Source of the DNA: Bacteroidota bacterium
GTDB lineage: Bacteria; Bacteroidota; Bacteroidia; Chitinophagales; Chitinophagaceae
Direction of reading: 5' to 3'
Assembly (NCBI GenBank): GCA_018266555.1
Contig: JAFEAF010000008.1
Span: forward strand, 23,524-87,523
DNA length: 64,000 nucleotides
Shown: positions 51,965-62,300 of the stretch, piece after piece
How the letters are laid out: every line of letters starts with the position of its first letter
Position numbering within the stretch: the first letter of the stretch is position 1
Program-made: the position numbers and the translations under genes
The notes under the pieces: model-generated
Seen by the model: only the letters and a program-made list of their open reading frames with translations
Databases searched by the model: none
What the model was told of the DNA's origin: nothing

Positions 51965-52486
51965 TCAAAATAGCTTTTTCCTCATCAGCCAGTCAGTTTG
52001 TATATCACTACCGAGTATAAATTCCGTTTCCCCAAATTTTTCGAAGCCCCATTTTTCATAAAACGAAATGGCCCGGTGGTTTTTTTCCCAAACACCAAGC
52101 CAGATGAATTTCATTTTCAAATTAACTGAAATATCTATACACTGTTGCATTAATGCGGCGCCTACCCCTTTACCAATAAACTCTTTTATTGCATATAGCC
52201 TCGCAATTTCCATAGCAGGATCATTACCCAGTGAAGGCGGATTGTTAAACTTCCTCATCCTTACATACCCGGCCGGACGATCTTCCGCAAATGCAAGCAA
52301 AAAAATATTATTTTTTGATCCCGGCTCTTTCATCAATTCTTGTTTTGAAAACACTTCATTCATGAATTGATCCATATCTTCTTTCCTGTTGTCCGGAGCA
52401 AAGGTTTCATAAAAAGTTTGCCGGCTTAAATCAGCAATCAGTTCTGCATCTTTCCGGGTTGCTTCTCGAATGGTGAGTAAAGTCAT
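51965..52486 (-). CDS. GNAT family N-acetyltransferase
   Basis: A 173-residue acetyl-CoA-dependent acetyltransferase, same subfamily as the one at 17364-17906. Motif A is IARLYAIKEFIGKGVGAALM, and the C-terminal motif is IWLGVWEKNHRAISFYEKWG. The start TIREATRKDAELIADLSRQT with FYETFAPDN is typical of PaiA-like or ribosomal/spermidine acetyltransferase relatives, but the substrate cannot be named. It is convergent with the T9SS protein gene and divergent from the YpdA-like gene. The ATG at 52484-52486 is the natural start. Confidence 0.9.
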   Translation of the reverse strand: MTLLTIREATRKDAELIADLSRQTFYETFAPDNRKEDMDQFMNEVFSKQELMKEPGSKNNIFLLAFAEDRPAGYVRMRKFNNPPSLGNDPAMEIARLYAIKEFIGKGVGAALMQQCIDISVNLKMKFIWLGVWEKNHRAISFYEKWGFEKFGETEFILGSDIQTDWLMRKKLF

Positions 52487-52540
52487 ATTTCAAAAATACC
52501 TTTAATGAAGCTCCTACGCAATTTTACTGTTGTTTGGTTT

Positions 52541-52548
52541 TACATTTG
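52541..52548 (+). promoter_or_regulatory. Candidate -7 box of the YpdA-like gene
   Basis: TACATTTG, an exact TAnnTTTG match, lies 11 bp before the inferred TTG start at 52560, implying a nearly leaderless mRNA. It also rules out the more upstream in-frame TTG at 52530 as the start. Confidence 0.45.
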
Positions 52549-52559
52549 CAAAAAACAGT

Positions 52560-53549
52560 TTGACTACAATTCATTATCCCATTATCATTGTCGGCGGGGG
52601 ACCCATCGGGTTAGCCTGCGGCATCGAAGCAAAAAATGCAGGTATTGATTATCTCATCATCGAAAAAGGATGTCTCGTCAATTCGCTTTACAATTACCCG
52701 GCAAATATGACTTTCTTTTCTACATCTGAAAGATTAGAGATCGGCGGAATCCCTTTTGTTTCGAATAATGCCAAGCCTACCAGAACAGAAGCCCTGGAAT
52801 ATTACAGAAGAGTGGTACAGGCAGAAAAACTCAATATTCATTTGTTTGAAAAAGTAATAGAAGTAAGAAAACAAGGGTTAAGAGACAAAAAACAAGAAAT
52901 AAATTTTATCATCACTACCAATCGCAATCAATACACAGCAAGCTCCGTTATTATCTCCACTGGTTTTTATGATATTCCTTATTTACTGAATGTACCGGGA
53001 GAAGATTTATCAAAGGTGACACACTATTATAAAGAACCTCATTTTTATTCTTTTCAAAAAGTATTAATAATAGGTGCTAATAATTCTGCCGTGGATGCTT
53101 CATTGGAGACCTGGCGTAAAGGCGCAGATGTTACTATGGTGATCCGTGGAAAATCAATTGGAGAAAGAGTAAAGTATTGGGTGAAGCCGGATATTGAAAA
53201 CCGGATCAAAGAAGGTTCTATTAAAGCATATTTTAATTCTTCTATCAAGGAGATAAAAGAAAAAGAAGTGTTGATACAAACGCCTGAAGGAATAAAAACA
53301 TTGGAAAATGACTGGGTAATTGCGATGACGGGCTACCAGCCTAATCTTGATTTTCTGAGGAAGATCGGTATCCGTTTATCTGATGATAAAGTGATGAAGC
53401 CGGAAGTTGATGAAAAAACTTATCAGACAAATATTCCCAATGTTTATCTTGCCGGAGTGATTTGTGGAGGCATGAATACGCACAGACTGTTTATTGAAAA
53501 CTCAAGAGAACATGCTGAAAAGATCATCAAAGCTATTCTCCAAAAATAA
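52560..53549 (+). CDS. YpdA-like FAD-dependent thiol-disulfide reductase
   Basis: A 329-residue flavoprotein of the YpdA family, thought to reduce bacillithiol disulfide. It has the FAD Rossmann motif YPIIIVGGGPIGLACGIEAK, the family-specific NYPANMTFFSTSERLEIGGI and NAKPTRTEALEYYRRVVQAE, a second GxGxx(G/A)-type NAD(P)H motif VLIIGANNSAVDASLETWRK, and TNIPNVYLAGVICGG near the end. There is no CxxC redox pair of the thioredoxin-reductase type, as expected for YpdA. The start is probably the TTG at 52560 (no ATG is nearby), just after a promoter box. The bacillithiol synthesis genes are not in the window. Confidence 0.88.
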   Translation: MTTIHYPIIIVGGGPIGLACGIEAKNAGIDYLIIEKGCLVNSLYNYPANMTFFSTSERLEIGGIPFVSNNAKPTRTEALEYYRRVVQAEKLNIHLFEKVIEVRKQGLRDKKQEINFIITTNRNQYTASSVIISTGFYDIPYLLNVPGEDLSKVTHYYKEPHFYSFQKVLIIGANNSAVDASLETWRKGADVTMVIRGKSIGERVKYWVKPDIENRIKEGSIKAYFNSSIKEIKEKEVLIQTPEGIKTLENDWVIAMTGYQPNLDFLRKIGIRLSDDKVMKPEVDEKTYQTNIPNVYLAGVICGGMNTHRLFIENSREHAEKIIKAILQK

Positions 53550-53552
53550 TAT

Positions 53553-55181
53553 TTACTCTTTCAATTTCACTTTTCGAAGTTCCAGCAGATTCAAAGCATT
53601 TGGTTGAAATCCTTTGACGTAAGGCTGAACAAACCGCACAACTTCATCATACCAAAGCGGAACTACCGGCGCATCATCAATCATTAACTGATCTGCCTGG
53701 CGGTATAGATCATAACGAATGGAATCATTGTTTTCCGTCAATGCTTTTTCAAACAACACATCAAACTGCGGATTTTTATACCGGGTATAATTAGGCGGTG
53801 CCGGGTTTTTAGAATAAAAAACAGATAAATAATTTTCTGCATCAGGATAATCAGCTATCCAGCTTCCCCGGAAGAACAAGGCTTTGGAGTTTGCTGTCAT
53901 ATCAAGTAATAACGATTTTTGTATCACTTCCACCTGGACAGGAATTCCAATTTCTCCTAATTGTTTCGCAATAAAATCAGCCATGTCTGAATAAATAGGA
54001 ATCGTCAGCAATTTTACAACGGGTAATCCTTTTCCATCAGGAAAACCCGCTTCAGCCAGCAGTTCTTTACTCTTTGCAGGATTATAAGTATATCCTTTTA
54101 CAATAGAAGAATCGAAAGAAGGTAATCCCAAGGGAACAAACCCGGATTCTGCAGGAGTGCCTAAAGAATTCCTGAGATAAAGAATCATTTTTCTCCTGTC
54201 AAAACCATAATTGATGGCCTGCCGAATTGCCTTGAATCGCATAGGTGAATTTTTTACCAACGGATTCGTTGTATCAACCAGAATACCGAGGTATTCAATA
54301 TTCAGATAGGGATTCGTTTGTAAAATAATTTTCCCCTCCCAGTTCTTACGCAAGGTTCCCATTTTGGTCAGTACTTCATCTTTGAACGAAGCTTCGATGT
54401 CATTGATGAAATCTAATTGTTTTTCCCGGAATAATAAAAATTCAGTGGCTTTGCTGTCATACAAAGAAATTTTTATGCCATCAAGATAGGGAAGGCGATT
54501 GCCCGAACTATCTTTTTCAAAATAATGTGGATTTTTTTTCATGACCACAGCCTGCCCTTCTTCCCATGCCACCAATTGAAACGGACCAGTGCCAACAGGA
54601 TGCCTGCGAAAATCTTTTCCATATTTTTCCACAGCCTCTTTGGGAACTATTGAGCAGTATTGCATGGAAAGAATCCCTAAAATCGGATTGTAAGGCTTTA
54701 TCAGTTTTAGCTGAAAAGTAGAATCATCAATTGCCTTAAATGGTTCTATAGAATCCACTTTGCGATTAAAAATCCAGGCGCCGGGGCTTGCTGTTTCTTT
54801 ATCAATGATCCTGTAAAAACTATACGCTACATCTGCAGCTTTTAGTTTTCTCCCTTTCCCGTTGGCAAAAACAGGGTCATCATGAAAAAAAACATCATTG
54901 CGTAAATGAAATGTCCAGGTGAGCCGGTCGGCCGTAACATCCCAGCTTTTTGCAAGCGACGGAATCATGTTAAGGTTTTGATCTACTTCCACCAGGGTAT
55001 TATACAACTGGTGAATGACCCACATGATGGACTGGTTTTTGGCAAAAGCTGGATCCAGCGATGCTATACCTGTAGTTTCATTATAATGAAAAATATTCCG
55101 CTCCGATTTATTTTTATTATAACAGGAAATCAGGAATCCACAGCAAATGATAAGGAACCAATATTTATCTTTAACAATCAT
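53553..55181 (-). CDS. Peptide ABC transporter substrate-binding lipoprotein (SBP_bac_5)
   Basis: A 542-residue lipoprotein (lipobox LISC in LIICCGFLISCYNKNK) of the oligopeptide/dipeptide-binding family. Signatures are ETTGIASLDPAFAKNQSIMW, MIPSLAKSWDVTADRLTWTF, HLRNDVFFHDDPVFANGKGR, HPVGTGPFQLVAWEEGQAV and the late YRQADQLMIDDAPVVPLWYD. Members bind peptides for OppBCDF-type importers. No permease or ATPase gene is linked here, so it is an orphan or its partners are elsewhere; in some bacteria such orphans sense or scavenge peptides. The start at the ATG 55179-55181 gives a clean lipoprotein signal; an upstream in-frame codon at 55214 is less likely. It is divergent from the M1 peptidase gene, 41 bp away. 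Confidence 0.92.
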   Translation of the reverse strand: MIVKDKYWFLIICCGFLISCYNKNKSERNIFHYNETTGIASLDPAFAKNQSIMWVIHQLYNTLVEVDQNLNMIPSLAKSWDVTADRLTWTFHLRNDVFFHDDPVFANGKGRKLKAADVAYSFYRIIDKETASPGAWIFNRKVDSIEPFKAIDDSTFQLKLIKPYNPILGILSMQYCSIVPKEAVEKYGKDFRRHPVGTGPFQLVAWEEGQAVVMKKNPHYFEKDSSGNRLPYLDGIKISLYDSKATEFLLFREKQLDFINDIEASFKDEVLTKMGTLRKNWEGKIILQTNPYLNIEYLGILVDTTNPLVKNSPMRFKAIRQAINYGFDRRKMILYLRNSLGTPAESGFVPLGLPSFDSSIVKGYTYNPAKSKELLAEAGFPDGKGLPVVKLLTIPIYSDMADFIAKQLGEIGIPVQVEVIQKSLLLDMTANSKALFFRGSWIADYPDAENYLSVFYSKNPAPPNYTRYKNPQFDVLFEKALTENNDSIRYDLYRQADQLMIDDAPVVPLWYDEVVRFVQPYVKGFQPNALNLLELRKVKLKE

Positions 55182-55222
55182 TATTTCTTTTGAACGATTA
55201 AATTTACACTTCAAACCGGATT

Positions 55223-56908
55223 ATGGCAAAATACATCCTTCGCAGCATTTATACTTTATTTTTTTGTATAGGCTGCATTAATTTTCTGCAGGCACAACTG
55301 TTAGGACAAAAAACAAAATTCACACACCAGGACACGTTAAGAGGAACGATCGGTCCCGAAAGAGCCTGGTGGGATGTATTGCATTATGATATCACTGTAA
55401 AACCGGATTATAATAACAAATCAATTACCGGGGAAACAATTATCCAGTACAAAATCATACAACAAGATCATTCACCCTACATGCAGATAGATTTACAGCA
55501 GCCGCTAACCATTGATAATTTATACTATGATGGAAAACTTTATATCAACTATCCGGCCATGCCCTATTATAACGAAGGAAATGTCTGGCATATTCCTTTG
55601 CCAAAAGCTGCATTGAATTCCGTTCACACTATCGGCATCGAATATCATGGCAATCCCCGCATCGCCATAAATCCTCCCTGGGATGGCGGATGGATTTTTA
55701 CCAAAGATAGTTTGGGACGTCCGTGGATGACGGTAGCCTGCCAAGGCCTTGGTGCCAGTGTCTGGTATCCTTGTAAAGATCATCAAAGCGATGAGCCGGA
55801 TAATGGAGCGACTCTTCAAATTGTGGCTGCAGATTCTTTAGTTGCGGTAGGTAATGGAAGATTAACCGGGAAAAAAGAAAATAAAAATGGCACAACTACC
55901 TGGACATGGAAAGTAGTAAACCCGATTAATAATTATGATATTATTCCTTACATTGGTAAGTATGTAAATTTTACAGATACACTGATGGGAGAAAAAGGAA
56001 AATTAGATATTAGTTATTGGGTGCTGGATTATAACCTGGAAAAAGCAAAGAAACAATTTGGCCGTGATGTAAAAAAAATGTTGCATTGTTTTGAATACTG
56101 GCTTGGCCCCTATCCTTTTTATGAAGACAGTTACAAGCTTGTTGAGTCTTCACATCTTGGTATGGAGCATCAAAGCGCTGTAGCTTACGGTAATCATTAT
56201 ATGAATGGCTATCTCGGAAGAGATTTATCCGGCTCAGGTTGGGGATTAACATGGGATTATATCATTGTGCATGAAAGCGGGCACGAATGGTTCGGGAACA
56301 ATATTACCAGCAATGACATCGCCGATATGTGGGTGCATGAAGGCCTTACCGATTATACAGAAACACTTTTTGTAGAGTGCCAATCAGGAAAAGAAGCTGC
56401 TGATGAATATACGCAGGGTTTACGTAATACTATTCGGAATGATAAGCCAATCATTGGACCATACGGAGTAAACCATGAAGGGAGCGGTGATATGTATAAT
56501 AAAGGAAACAACCTGATCCATACCATCCGGCAGGTGATCAATAATGATGAAACCTTCCGCAAAATTCTAAGAGGTCTGAACCAAACTTATTATCATAAGA
56601 CAGTGAACTCAAAAGATATTGAAGCATACTTCAGTAAAGAATCGGGGAAAGATCTATCTAAAATATTCGACCAATATTTAAGAACTACAAAAATCCCGGT
56701 GCTGGAATACAAAATATCCGGTGATAAACTTTTGTATCACTGGACAAATTGTGTGGATGGCTTCAATATGCCGGTGCGTCTTGCAAACGATCCGAACGTC
56801 TGGCTGAACGCTACAACCAATTGGCAGGACATGCCGGTAACTGGTGCAGTAAAAGATGGATTGCAGATTGACAAAAATTTTTACATTACGGAAAAAAAGG
56901 CAGAATAA
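55223..56908 (+). CDS. Secreted M1 family aminopeptidase
   Basis: A 561-residue zinc metallopeptidase of family M1. A signal peptide (LFFCIGCINFLQAQ) precedes the N-terminal beta-saddle domain (about 30-220, with YDITVKPDYNNKSITGETII), then the catalytic domain. The zinc site is HESGHEWFGNNITSNDIADM (His350, His354) followed by WVHEGLTDYTETLFVE (Glu373). The upstream exopeptidase motif of the GAMEN type reads HLGMEHQSAVAYG. The length is short for M1, meaning the C-terminal ERAP-like domain is absent, as in compact M1 enzymes. It is exported to the periplasm or surface, and it would suit the adjacent divergent peptide-binding lipoprotein as a source of short peptides; that link is inference. 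Confidence 0.94.
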   Translation: MAKYILRSIYTLFFCIGCINFLQAQLLGQKTKFTHQDTLRGTIGPERAWWDVLHYDITVKPDYNNKSITGETIIQYKIIQQDHSPYMQIDLQQPLTIDNLYYDGKLYINYPAMPYYNEGNVWHIPLPKAALNSVHTIGIEYHGNPRIAINPPWDGGWIFTKDSLGRPWMTVACQGLGASVWYPCKDHQSDEPDNGATLQIVAADSLVAVGNGRLTGKKENKNGTTTWTWKVVNPINNYDIIPYIGKYVNFTDTLMGEKGKLDISYWVLDYNLEKAKKQFGRDVKKMLHCFEYWLGPYPFYEDSYKLVESSHLGMEHQSAVAYGNHYMNGYLGRDLSGSGWGLTWDYIIVHESGHEWFGNNITSNDIADMWVHEGLTDYTETLFVECQSGKEAADEYTQGLRNTIRNDKPIIGPYGVNHEGSGDMYNKGNNLIHTIRQVINNDETFRKILRGLNQTYYHKTVNSKDIEAYFSKESGKDLSKIFDQYLRTTKIPVLEYKISGDKLLYHWTNCVDGFNMPVRLANDPNVWLNATTNWQDMPVTGAVKDGLQIDKNFYITEKKAE

Positions 56909-56962
56909 GCTACCTCTTCGACTATAACTATTTGACTAGTCACCATTCCTTATCTTTACTTC

Positions 56963-58456
56963 ATGAGCAATATTCGAAGGCAAAGTATCATCTCCTCCGT
57001 AGTGATTTATTTTGGCTTTGCCATAGGGCTTCTGAATACATATCTTTTTACCAAAGAAGGGCTTTTTACAGAAGAGCAATACGGCCTCACAGGAATTTTA
57101 CTCGCTATCGCCATTATGATGTCAGCGTTGGCCAACATGGCAATGCCATCATACATATACAAATTCTACCATTATTATAATGACAATCTTCCGCCTAAGA
57201 AAAATGATATGATAACTTGGTCGCTGCTTATCAGTTGTATTGGATTTGTATTCATATTGATCGCCGGTGTTGTATTCAAACATCTTGTGGTGCGAAAATT
57301 CGGAGGTAATTCACAACTTCTCGTCACGTATTATTATTGGACATTCCCTTTAGGGCTAGGTCTTACCCTATTCACCGTTCTGGAAGCTTACGCATGGAAT
57401 CTTGGCAAATCTGTTCTCACAAATTTTTTAAAAGAAGTACAATGGCGGTTATTCATCACAATCATTATCGTTTTGTTTGCAATGAACGTAATTAAAGATT
57501 ATTCGTTTTTCATCAAATGTTTTGCTTTCACATATCCCGGCATCGCCGTTACGCTTTTTATTTATCTCGGCGCTACAAAAAAAATTCATTTTACATTCAA
57601 GGTTAGCAAAGTATCCCGTAGATTTTTTAAAAAGATCGTGGCCCTGTGCCTGTTTATCTACTCCGGCACTTTTATTTTCTCTTTATCACAGGTGTTTGAT
57701 ACGTTTGTCATTGCCTCTTTAAAAGGTTTGGATAAGGCAGGTATTTATATACTGGCTGCTGTGGTGAGTAATGTGGTGCAGGCGCCGCAGCGAAGCATCA
57801 TTGCTGCCTCTATTTCGCATTTGGCAAAAGGCTGGAAAGAAAAAAATATCCCTCTGCTGCAAAAAGTATATCAACGTTCATCGCTGAACCTGCTCATTTT
57901 TTCCTGCGGTATTTTTTTATTGCTCTGGATGAATTTTGCCGATGGCGTAACCACGTTCGGATTGAAGCCGGACTACCTTGCGGCAGCGGATGTGCTCTTC
58001 CTCCTTGGCCTTACAAAGATTGTGGATATGGGAACCGGCGTCAATGCACAATTAATCGTTACGTCCACTTACTGGAAATTTGAATTGTTCAGCGGTTTGG
58101 TTTTACTGAGCCTGATGCTTCCGCTTACTTACCTATTTGCAAAACAATACGGCATTATTGGCCCCGCAATTGCCAATTTAATTTCAATGAGCATTTATAA
58201 TTTTGTACGCATTATTTTTCTTTGGGTAAAATTCAAACTCTTTCCTTTTACGCTTCCGAGTGTATATACATTGGTGCTTGCCGCAGCCGGTTATGGTATT
58301 TGCCATTTTGCATTTCATAATATGCATGGTTTAGCCGCCATAGCTTTACGCAGCATTTTATTTATTATCGTTTATGCAGGCGGGGTATTATATTTCAATT
58401 TATCTCCGGATGTAAAACCGGTGATTGAAACCATCAGGAAAAGACTGAGAATTTAA
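56963..58456 (+). CDS. Polysaccharide/lipid-linked oligosaccharide flippase (MOP superfamily)
   Basis: A 497-residue inner-membrane protein with about 14 TM helices. It opens with SVVIYFGFAIGLLNTYLFTK, and later segments include ILLAIAIMMSALANMAMPSY, GLTLFTVLEAYAWNLGKSVL, IYILAAVVSNVVQAPQRSII, IVDMGTGVNAQLIVTSTYWK and IGPAIANLISMSIYNFVRII. This is the Wzx/MATE-like layout of flippases that turn lipid-linked sugars across the inner membrane. No glycosyltransferase gene is adjacent, so the cargo is unknown. It is followed by a 9-bp gap to the convergent NlpC/P60 gene. The ATG at 56963 fits the first TM helix. Confidence 0.88.
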   Translation: MSNIRRQSIISSVVIYFGFAIGLLNTYLFTKEGLFTEEQYGLTGILLAIAIMMSALANMAMPSYIYKFYHYYNDNLPPKKNDMITWSLLISCIGFVFILIAGVVFKHLVVRKFGGNSQLLVTYYYWTFPLGLGLTLFTVLEAYAWNLGKSVLTNFLKEVQWRLFITIIIVLFAMNVIKDYSFFIKCFAFTYPGIAVTLFIYLGATKKIHFTFKVSKVSRRFFKKIVALCLFIYSGTFIFSLSQVFDTFVIASLKGLDKAGIYILAAVVSNVVQAPQRSIIAASISHLAKGWKEKNIPLLQKVYQRSSLNLLIFSCGIFLLLWMNFADGVTTFGLKPDYLAAADVLFLLGLTKIVDMGTGVNAQLIVTSTYWKFELFSGLVLLSLMLPLTYLFAKQYGIIGPAIANLISMSIYNFVRIIFLWVKFKLFPFTLPSVYTLVLAAAGYGICHFAFHNMHGLAAIALRSILFIIVYAGGVLYFNLSPDVKPVIETIRKRLRI

Positions 58457-58465
58457 TAAAAAATT

Positions 58466-59239
58466 TTAATTATCAGAGACAACACGCCCGGCTCCAATAA
58501 GGTGTTTTACATAATAAGGATCATACATGTCACTGACCGTAACACCACCTGAGCTGGATGCCTGTACAAACTTGTTATTCTGCAGATAGATACCCACATG
58601 TGTCACTCCTTTGTGATATTTCCGGGTGTGAAAGAACAGAAGATCGCCTTCTTTTAATTGTGTAGTTGAAATACGTTTTGTCGCTGTGTATTGATATTTA
58701 GAAGTACGTGGCAATGAGATCCCATACACGGTTGCAAAAAGCGATTGAACAAAAGCAGAACAATCAATTCCATCTTTGGAAGTGCCACCTAACCTGTACC
58801 GGGTACCATACCAATCGTCAATATATTCATATAATTTTAAATTCTGAATATCCGAAGGATCAATATTCATTTTAGCAGCGTATTTTTCTTGTAATGCTGC
58901 GGTCATGGATGCATTATCTGATTCCAGGTTATTTTCATTTCTAACAATTTCTTTTGAAGGTTCAGGTTGTTTTGCAGATTTTGAATTTACAGTTTCCTCA
59001 CTTTCCCGGATTCTGGGTTGATTTTTTGGAGTGGAATTAATATCAGCCTGGGAATTACTTGCAGAAATGTCATTTAGAAATTTTACATCTTTAGTTTTTT
59101 TTAACTGGGTATCATGAACGGTCGCTGTTGATGTGGTGGGAACAATTTGTTTATTACTGGATATATCAATTTGTTTCAGGGCGCTACAGCTGCCCAGAAG
59201 CAAAATAAGCGATATGGCGGGAAATAGTTTCTTAACCAT
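58466..59239 (-). CDS. NlpC/P60 family cell-wall hydrolase lipoprotein
   Basis: A 257-residue lipoprotein (lipobox LGSC, Cys18) with a long Ser/Lys/Glu-rich linker (about 25-120) and a C-terminal NlpC/P60 domain (about 135-257). The catalytic motif is GTSKDGIDCSAFVQSLFATV (Cys160), with His214 in HKGVTHVGIYL; the third residue lies in the C-terminal GAGRVV part. The domain cleaves gamma-D-glutamyl-diamino acid bonds in cell-wall peptides. The linker may let it reach peptidoglycan from the outer membrane. It is convergent with the flippase gene. dnaE on the other side is divergent across 157 bp. Confidence 0.94.
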   Translation of the reverse strand: MVKKLFPAISLILLLGSCSALKQIDISSNKQIVPTTSTATVHDTQLKKTKDVKFLNDISASNSQADINSTPKNQPRIRESEETVNSKSAKQPEPSKEIVRNENNLESDNASMTAALQEKYAAKMNIDPSDIQNLKLYEYIDDWYGTRYRLGGTSKDGIDCSAFVQSLFATVYGISLPRTSKYQYTATKRISTTQLKEGDLLFFHTRKYHKGVTHVGIYLQNNKFVQASSSGGVTVSDMYDPYYVKHLIGAGRVVSDN

Positions 59240-59396
59240 ATTGGTTTTTTAGTTGGATTCAAAGGGCGGCATCAACAATCGTGCAAAACTAAACCCAATT
59301 TTCCAGAATGTGAATATTATTTCAACGAAATTTGAGGTATTAAATTGCGGGTTTCTTTTATTTGCTTTTAAACGAAGGAATTAGATTCTGCGACAT

Positions 59397-62300
59397 ATGA
59401 AATTTTCACATTTACATGTACATACTCAGTTCTCGCTTCTGGATGGAGCCGCTTCTATTCAGAGCCTCTACAAAAAAGCAATGGATGACGGAATGCCCGC
59501 ATTGGCCATCAGCGATCATGGCAATATGTTCGGCGTATTTGAATTTGTTGCCGAAGCATACAAACACAAAGATGAAAAAGGTAATCCTAAGGTAAAACCC
59601 ATTGTCGGCTGTGAATTTTATATTACCTACAACCGTCATATAAAAACATTTACAAAAGATCAGAAAGATCCGAGGCATCACCAGATATTATTGGCAAAAA
59701 ATGAAAAGGGCTATCGCCATTTGATGAAACTGACTTCGCTTGGCTTCATTGAAGGGATGTACAGCAAATATCCCCGAATTGATAAAGAATTAATTCTCCG
59801 GCATCATGAAGGATTGATTGCCACTACCTGCTGCCTGGGCGCCAGCGTACCGCAGGCTATTTTAAAAAAAGGGGAAGAAGAAGGAGAAAACGAATTCAAA
59901 TGGTGGCTGAATGTTTTTCAGGAAGATTATTATGTGGAATTGCAACGGCATGGATTACCGGAGCAGGATAAGGTCAATAAAGTTTTGATAAAATGGGCCA
60001 AGAAATATAATGTGAAGATTATTGCAAGCAATGATTCACATTATGTAGATCAAAGCGATTTTACCGCTCATGATATTCTTCTTTGCATCAACACCGGCGA
60101 AAAACTCTCCACCCCCGCCATTCGTGAATTTGCAGATGATGATGTGTCTTTTAAAGATAAACGCTTTGCATTTCCCAACGATCAGTTTTATTTCAAGACA
60201 ACGGAAGAGATGAGCAAAACGTTCAGCGATTTGCCGGAAGCCATTGACAATACCAATGAAGTTGTGTCGAAAATTGAACTATTGGATTTAAAAAGAAATA
60301 TTTTATTACCGGCCTTTCCCATTCCTGAAGAATTTAAAATTCATACCAAAGAAGAAAAACTCGACAAAGGTTCCGTTTCTCCAGAATCATTGAACCAGTG
60401 GGAATATTTAAAACATCTTACTTATGAAGGCGCAACGAAACGCTACAACGAAATCACCGATGAAATACGGGAGCGCATCGAGTTTGAATTGTTTACCATT
60501 AAGACTATGGGATTTGCCGGATACTTTCTCATTGTGAGTGATTTTATCCGAGCGGGAAGAAATAAAGGTGTGTACATCGGACCAGGGCGTGGATCTGCAG
60601 CGGGCTCGGTTGTTGCCTATTGCATCGGCATCACCAATATTGATCCCATAAAATACAATTTACTTTTTGAACGGTTCCTAAATCCGGATAGAAAATCAAT
60701 GCCGGATATTGATACGGACTTTGATGATGAAGGACGACAAATTGTAATTGATTATGTTGTTGAAAAATACGGGAAACACCAAGTGGCACAGATCATCACT
60801 TATGGTACTATGGCTGCAAAAATGAGTATTAAAGATGTAGCACGGGTCATGGATTTACCATTACCGGATTCCAATGCTCTGGCGAAGTTAGTTCCTGAAC
60901 GTCCGGGTGTTGAATTAGGAAGATTGTTGCATGCTCCCATGAAAACAAATTCTTCAGCAAATGCAGGTAGTCAAAAATCGCTGGAAGAAAAAGAAGGATT
61001 GGGGAACGAAGATGCAGAAAATATAAAGAAACTCAGGGAGATTTATAATAAACCGGATACCATCGAAGGAAAAGTATTGCATGAAGCAGAACGGCTGGAA
61101 GGTTCTGTAAGGAATACCGGTATCCATGCAGCGGGTATTATCATTGCACCCAAAGATTTAACTGAATTAATCCCGGTGTGTACGGCAAAAGATTCTTCAT
61201 TATGGGTGACGCAGATTGAAGGAAATATCATTGAAGAAGCCGGCGTCATCAAGATGGACTTTTTAGGATTAAAAACTTTAACGATTATCAAAAATGCGCT
61301 GAATCTTATCAAACAAAATCACGGAGTAGAAATTGATATTGATAAAATTCCTTTAGACGATAAAAAAACTTTCGAGTTATATCAACACGGTACCACGATT
61401 GGAACATTCCAGTTTGAAAGCCCGGGTATGCAAAAATATCTGCGTGAATTGAAACCGGATAAATTAGATGACCTGGTTGCGATGAACGCTTTGTATCGTC
61501 CAGGCCCATTGGCATATATCCCGAATTTCATTGAGCGTAAAAACGGGAGAGAGCCTATCACCTATGATCTTCCTGAAATGGAAGAAATATTAAAAGAAAC
61601 TTATGGTATTACAGTGTACCAGGAACAGGTGATGCTGCTGGCTCAGAAATTAGCCGGTTTCAGCAAAGGAGATGCAGACGTGCTGCGCAAAGCAATGGGC
61701 AAAAAGCAAAAATCAGTGCTTGATAAAATGAAATCGCAATTCATTAAGGGAGCTACTGAAAAATTATTTCCTCCGGAAAAATTGGAAAAGATTTGGACCG
61801 ATTGGGAAGCATTTGCTCAATACGCATTTAATAAATCACACTCGACCTGTTATGCGTATGTGGCTTATCAAACCGCATTCCTGAAGGCGCATTATCCTTC
61901 GGAATACATGGCTGCAGTTCTGAATCATTCGGGGAGTATTGAAAAGATTACATTCTTTATGGAAGAATGTAAACGGATGGGATTAAAAGTCCTGGGGCCC
62001 GACATCAATGAATCACATAAAGGCTTTGCCGTGAATAAAGCCGGTGAAATTCGCTTTGGCCTTGGTGGATTAAAAGGTGTGGGAGAAGCAGCTGTAGAAT
62101 CTATCATCGAAGAAAGAAATAAGAATGGTCATTTTACAACCATTTTTGATCTTATCAAACGAATCAATCAAAGAACAGTCAATAAAAAAACATTGGAAAG
62201 CCTGGCATACGCTGGCGCATTCGATGGTTTCACAGAATTGCACAGGGCACAATATTTTTATACGCCGCCTGATGAAACTGCAACCGGGCTGGAACGTATC

